Origin: Deltaproteobacteria bacterium
Lineage (GTDB): Bacteria; Myxococcota_A; JAADFL01
DNA length: 20,419 nucleotides
Direction: 5' to 3'
Assembly: GCA_013152945.1 (NCBI GenBank)
Contig: JAADFL010000017.1
Span: 1 to 20,419 of the forward strand
The translations under genes were made by a program, and so were the position numbers. Each line of letters begins with the position of its first letter. Within the stretch, counting starts at the first letter, position 1. Positions 20,203 through 20,419 of this stretch are shown here, piece after piece. The notes under the pieces are model-generated. The model was not told where the DNA came from, did no database searches, and saw only the letters and a list, made by a program, of their open reading frames with translations.

Positions 20203-20342
20203 CGGGTATCGAAAAGCGCCGTGATAACCTATACCTGCAAGCCACCCAAAGGAGGGGGGTCAGGCAATTGTGTACAATGCTCCATGCTCGACCAGTGCTT
20301 TCTAAGGTTTAAAGACTGGTGATCGCCCAAAAAGCCGGCGAT
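20203..20342. other. Intergenic DNA with small inverted repeats
   Basis: GGGGGGTCAGGCAATTGTGT-type text around 20253-20272, with ATTGT/ACAAT arms, resembles sites beside IS200-like/REP-associated transposases (weak). A hairpin ATCGCC (20322-20327) / GGCGAT (20337-20342) lies directly beyond the stop of the possible right-edge gene. No gene is supported. Confidence 0.4.
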
Positions 20343-20419
20343 TTAATTCAGAGTATTGAGCACCAAGTGCAACTGGTCATGGCCTGGAACTATGGTGTTT
20401 GGATACCGTGTTTTTTTTG
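20343..20419 (-). CDS. Possible C-terminal end of a gene entering from the right
   Basis: The minus-strand frame is open from the window edge to a TAA at 20343-20345, and ends RYPNTIVPGHDQLHLVLNTLN. The PGHD text preceded by hydrophobic residues is reminiscent of the last conserved block (IVIPGHG) of metallo-beta-lactamase-fold hydrolases. Only about 24 codons are visible and no longer domain can be checked. It may be chance. Confidence 0.2.
   Translation of the reverse strand, partial: KKTRYPNTIVPGHDQLHLVLNTLN

Overview
The window looks like a chromosomal segment of a Gram-negative, lipoprotein-rich bacterium of the broad former Deltaproteobacteria (Myxococcota/Desulfobacterota-like). That placement is an inference from lineage style, not a marker-gene assignment. 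It rests on lipoproteins with long Asp-Thr/Ser-Asp linkers, cysteine-rich C-x5-C modules, an FGE-sulfatase-fold lipoprotein, an outer-membrane TolC lipoprotein and many overlapping ATGA/GTGA gene junctions. No rRNA, tRNA, CRISPR array, integrase or transposase gene is visible.

Left region (1-4.4 kb): the 3' end of an FGE-sulfatase-domain protein, then a minus-strand defence/stability-type cluster. The cluster holds a DUF4143-type AAA ATPase, a RelE/HigB-like toxin with a small antitoxin, and a VapC (PIN) toxin with a Phd-like antitoxin. The ATPase promoter overlaps a 33-bp inverted repeat, and a second, perfect copy of that repeat lies about 1.1 kb away beyond the first toxin-antitoxin pair. 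The antitoxin promoter is covered by four 8-bp iterons.

Second region (4.4-7.4 kb): two plus-strand secreted lipoproteins. One is a cysteine-rich protein with an Asp-rich linker, apparently shortened by an in-frame TGA. The other is a beta-propeller protein. The intergenic DNA between them carries a dispersed hairpin repeat and a 20-bp perfect palindrome.

Core region (7.4-17.2 kb): a plus-strand metal/metalloid-response and export block lies between two nearly identical ~234-bp direct repeats (7384-7617 and 16960-17192). Each repeat carries the last codons of the propeller-gene family and a rho-independent terminator. The block contains an ArsR-type regulator, a small Cys/His protein made of two copies of one motif, and a permease split into two half genes. 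It continues with an ECF sigma factor, a zinc-finger anti-sigma factor, a periplasmic CnrX/Spy-like metal-resistance protein, a TolC lipoprotein, a membrane fusion protein, a MacB/LolD-type ATPase and two FtsX/MacB-type permeases. From the anti-sigma gene onward every junction overlaps or is 2 bp, so this is one translationally coupled operon. The likely logic is periplasmic sensing that releases the sigma factor, which then drives a MacAB-TolC-like tripartite exporter.

Right region (17.2-20.4 kb): a minus-strand ECF-type nickel/cobalt uptake operon (cbiM-cbiN/PDGLE-cbiQ-cbiO) with a promoter whose -10 sits inside a TTGTCC-N7-GGACAA palindrome. Beyond it are a PilZ-like gene remnant, a tandem repeat patch and the edge of another possible gene. 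Metal uptake and metal export blocks therefore converge on the shared terminator in the right-hand repeat copy.

The points most worth pursuing are: the direct repeats bounding the export block; the paired 33-bp palindromes at the ATPase; the 7-bp tandem duplication that shifts the sigma-factor start; the duplicated Cys/His mini-protein tied to a split permease; and the sigma/anti-sigma/periplasmic sensor module wired to an ABC exporter.
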